A stretch of 64,000 nucleotides of DNA, taken from contig CP000474.1 of assembly GCA_000014925.1 (NCBI GenBank), positions 3,038,001 to 3,102,000 of the forward strand, written 5' to 3'. The DNA comes from Paenarthrobacter aurescens TC1. GTDB lineage: Bacteria; Actinomycetota; Actinomycetes; Actinomycetales; Micrococcaceae. A program made the position numbers and the translations under genes. Of this stretch, positions 62,478 through 64,000 are shown in pieces (position 1 is the stretch's first letter; each line of letters starts with the position of its first letter). Below the pieces are notes generated by a model. It saw nothing but the letters and a program-made list of their open reading frames with translations. It made no database searches and was not told the origin of the DNA.

Positions 62478-63665
62478 TCAGCGTTTCCGTCGTTTGCCGC
62501 CTTTCCCGGCCCGTTCCGCAGCTTGGTCGTGCCGGTATCGTTCCGCTGCGCGTTGGCCCCGGTCCGCTGACATCACCTTTTGGTGCCATTCCCGTTGGTA
62601 CGCGCGGCGGGCGGCCGCATCATGTTTCCTGGCCAGGGCCGCGAGTTCACGTTGCAGCTTGAGGTAACTGGCCCAGCGCCGAGGATCGAGGTTTTCCTCC
62701 GCGAGCGCCTCCTGGACAGCGCATCCCGGTTCTGCCTGATGGGCGCAATCCGTGAATCGGCACCGGGAGAACAGATCCTCCAGATCGCCGAACATTTCTT
62801 CCATCCCCTCGTCTGCGTCGAAGAGCCCAAAACCACGGACTCCCGGCGTATCCATGAGTACGGCGCCGCCGGCCAGAGGCACCAGCTCCCGCGAGGTGGT
62901 TGTGTGCTTGCCCTTGCCGTCGCCGGCCCGGACGGCGCCTGTCTGCTGGACCTCTCGTCCTGCCAGGGCATTGATGAGCGTTGATTTCCCGGCGCCGGAG
63001 GGACCAAGCAAAACCAACGTTGCACCATCGGGGATGTGCTGCATCAATTCGTCCAGGCCGTCGCCCTGCTCCGCGGACGTTGTGACGACATCAACGCCTC
63101 CGGCCTGCAAAATAACCTCCCCTACGACGTCATCCGCGAGGTGAGCGAGGTCGGCCTTGGTGATCACTACAAGCGGCGTGGCACCGGAATCCCATGCAGC
63201 CACCAATGTCCGCTCGAGGCGGTTATGGGTCAGAGGACGGTCCACGGGCACCACCACCGCAACAATGTCGATGTTGCTGCCCAGGATTTGTTCCTCGGAG
63301 GATGCCTCGTAGGCCCGCTTACGGCTTAGCGCCGAATGCCGGGGAAGGACCTCGACGACGGCGGGCTCACCGGCGGTGTTGTGGCCGAGCCACACCCAGT
63401 CCCCCGTGGCCGGTACATGCCCATGGCTTGGGTAGGGCAGATGGAGCAGATCGTTGGCGGATGCCACGAGCAACCGATTCCGGTCCAGGCGGACTATGCG
63501 GCCGGGGATGGCAGTTTCCTGGCCTTCCGGCGCGGCATGGGCACGGAAAAGATCCGCAGTTTTATCGGTGAAGCCGAACTGCGCTGGTCCTTGTAGCTGC
63601 TTGGTCCCTTGTAACTGCTGGGTGGAACTAAAAGAAGGGTTGCTTGAAGAAGCGTAAGTGTTCAA
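62478..63665 (-). CDS. rsgA: Ribosome small subunit-dependent GTPase A
   Basis: A 395-residue circularly permuted GTPase for late 30S assembly. After an OB-like domain (about 45-120), the G motifs appear in permuted order: VVITKAD (G4), LGPSGAGKSTLINAL (G1), KHTTTSREL (G2) and MDTPGVRGFGLF (G3). The zinc finger CRFTDCAHQAEPGC follows. The C-terminus is basic (RAGKGGKRRKR). TTG 63665 is chosen with AGAGGC seven bases before; the frame is open to 63782. A short leader ORF lies upstream. Confidence 0.91.
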   Translation of the reverse strand: MNTYASSSNPSFSSTQQLQGTKQLQGPAQFGFTDKTADLFRAHAAPEGQETAIPGRIVRLDRNRLLVASANDLLHLPYPSHGHVPATGDWVWLGHNTAGEPAVVEVLPRHSALSRKRAYEASSEEQILGSNIDIVAVVVPVDRPLTHNRLERTLVAAWDSGATPLVVITKADLAHLADDVVGEVILQAGGVDVVTTSAEQGDGLDELMQHIPDGATLVLLGPSGAGKSTLINALAGREVQQTGAVRAGDGKGKHTTTSRELVPLAGGAVLMDTPGVRGFGLFDADEGMEEMFGDLEDLFSRCRFTDCAHQAEPGCAVQEALAEENLDPRRWASYLKLQRELAALARKHDAAARRAYQREWHQKVMSADRGQRAAERYRHDQAAERAGKGGKRRKR

Positions 63666-63693
63666 TGAAATGCCTCTGATGAGGCCCGGCCGC

Positions 63694-63786
63694 CTAGCTT
63701 CGGCAGGCTGATGCCGGGACAGGAATGGTGGGCTGATGACGGCGCGCCGCAACTGAGTGCGGGGCGCGCAAGATCGCGGCAATCAT
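63694..63786 (-). CDS. Possible 30-residue leader peptide upstream of rsgA
   Basis: ATG 63786 is preceded by GGAGGT with a seven-base gap, the best ribosome site in this stretch. The 30-codon frame reads MIAAILRAPHSVAARRHQPT and continues with PVPASACRS to TAG at 63694, 29 bases before the rsgA TTG. It is Arg/His/Ala-rich with one Cys. It is unrecognised and could act as a translated leader that tunes rsgA, or be a small protein in its own right. Confidence 0.4.
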   Translation of the reverse strand: MIAAILRAPHSVAARRHQPTIPVPASACRS

Positions 63787-63882
63787 CAAATCCACCTCCT
63801 CGGCATCAAGACCGGCAGCTGGTGAGCCGGCAACGATGTTCAGCGTAGCCAACATCGCGCACTTTTGGCTAGGCCTTCCAGC

Positions 63883-64000
63883 TCAGCTTCCCTCTGCGGG
63901 GCCCAGCTTCCCGTCGGCCGGGCGCTCGATGTGCAGGCGCAGTGCCGTGTCCACCAGGGACACGCGGTTGAGCTTCCCAACGTCCTGCAGCGGAATCCAG
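63883..64000 (-). CDS. C-terminal fragment of a gene running off the window (possibly Nudix hydrolase)
   Basis: The last 38 codons read WIPLQDVGKLNRVSLVDTALRL, then HIERPADGKLGPAEGS and TGA at 63885-63883. The W-I-P-L...L-N-R-V-S-L-V-D pattern reminds me of the last helix of some Nudix proteins, but no catalytic box is in view, so the identity is weak. It lies upstream of rsgA on the same strand. Confidence 0.55.
   Translation of the reverse strand, partial: WIPLQDVGKLNRVSLVDTALRLHIERPADGKLGPAEGS

Overview
The window reads as a gene-dense, high-GC chromosomal segment of a Gram-positive actinomycete. It most resembles Arthrobacter/Paenarthrobacter (Micrococcaceae). This is inferred from protein similarity recalled from memory, from actinobacterial marker families (DUF3107, DUF3117, DivIVA-like, actinobacterial DapD, one-protein Opp ATPase) and from preserved actinobacterial gene order (O-methyltransferase / sigE / anti-sigma / tatB / mrp; fdxA-dapC; dapE / dapD; ispH near ychF and xseAB). 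I see no rRNA, tRNA, insertion sequence, prophage or CRISPR array. It is mostly core genome with a few accessory genes.

Layout. 1-7.9 kb: haem start (hemE fragment, divergent hemA), MoeZ-type sulfur-carrier activation, a TetR regulator, small conserved proteins, a pterin dehydratase, and the thiazole branch of thiamine synthesis (thiO-thiS-thiG behind a TPP riboswitch, thiE divergent). 7.9-17.3 kb: ferritin-like protein, TM2 membrane protein, RNB exoribonuclease, DEAD-box helicase coupled to an orphan DNA methyltransferase, MarC, PHP phosphoesterase, aminopeptidase P. 17.4-24.6 kb: stress protein, a soluble MgtE/CBS protein, DUF1003 protein, Mrp, TatB, anti-sigma factor, SigE-like ECF factor, O-methyltransferase, DUF3117. 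24.8-31.9 kb: GT-C mannosyltransferase-like protein, membrane-anchored DivIVA-like protein and LOG protein in one operon; a glutamate ABC transporter (gluABCD); dapE. 32-43.3 kb: dapD, a lysozyme-like protein, TetR, galE, gltA, dapC, fdxA, typA and an SGNH lipoprotein. 43.5-52.7 kb: an oligopeptide-type ABC transporter, ychF with an attached membrane protein, rmuC. 52.8-64 kb: ispH, xseAB, PPK2, an alanine-type aminotransferase, an osmoprotectant ABC transporter, rsgA with a possible leader peptide, and the tail of one more gene.

How genes work together. DapC, DapD and DapE are consecutive enzymes of the succinylase route to meso-diaminopimelate and lysine. ThiO, ThiS and ThiG make the thiazole that ThiE couples to the pyrimidine; the MoeZ-like protein is a plausible activator of ThiS or MoaD. 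The sigE-anti-sigma-tatB block is an envelope-stress module without the htrA protease that I recall between the last two genes in mycobacteria. Three complete ABC importers (glutamate, peptide, betaine-type) are present.

Most notable signals: at least eleven genes whose start codon lies 5-9 bases after a TANNNT -10 box (leaderless mRNAs); back-to-back -10 boxes for thiO and thiE with the TPP aptamer starting at about +1; perfect long palindromes between convergent genes; an operator-like 14-bp palindrome on a tetR promoter; a 30-codon ORF with an ideal Shine-Dalgarno before rsgA; and a 73-bp tandem duplication beside the opp operon. I did not find a clearly new multi-gene system. The nearest candidate is the LOG / DivIVA-like / GT-C operon.
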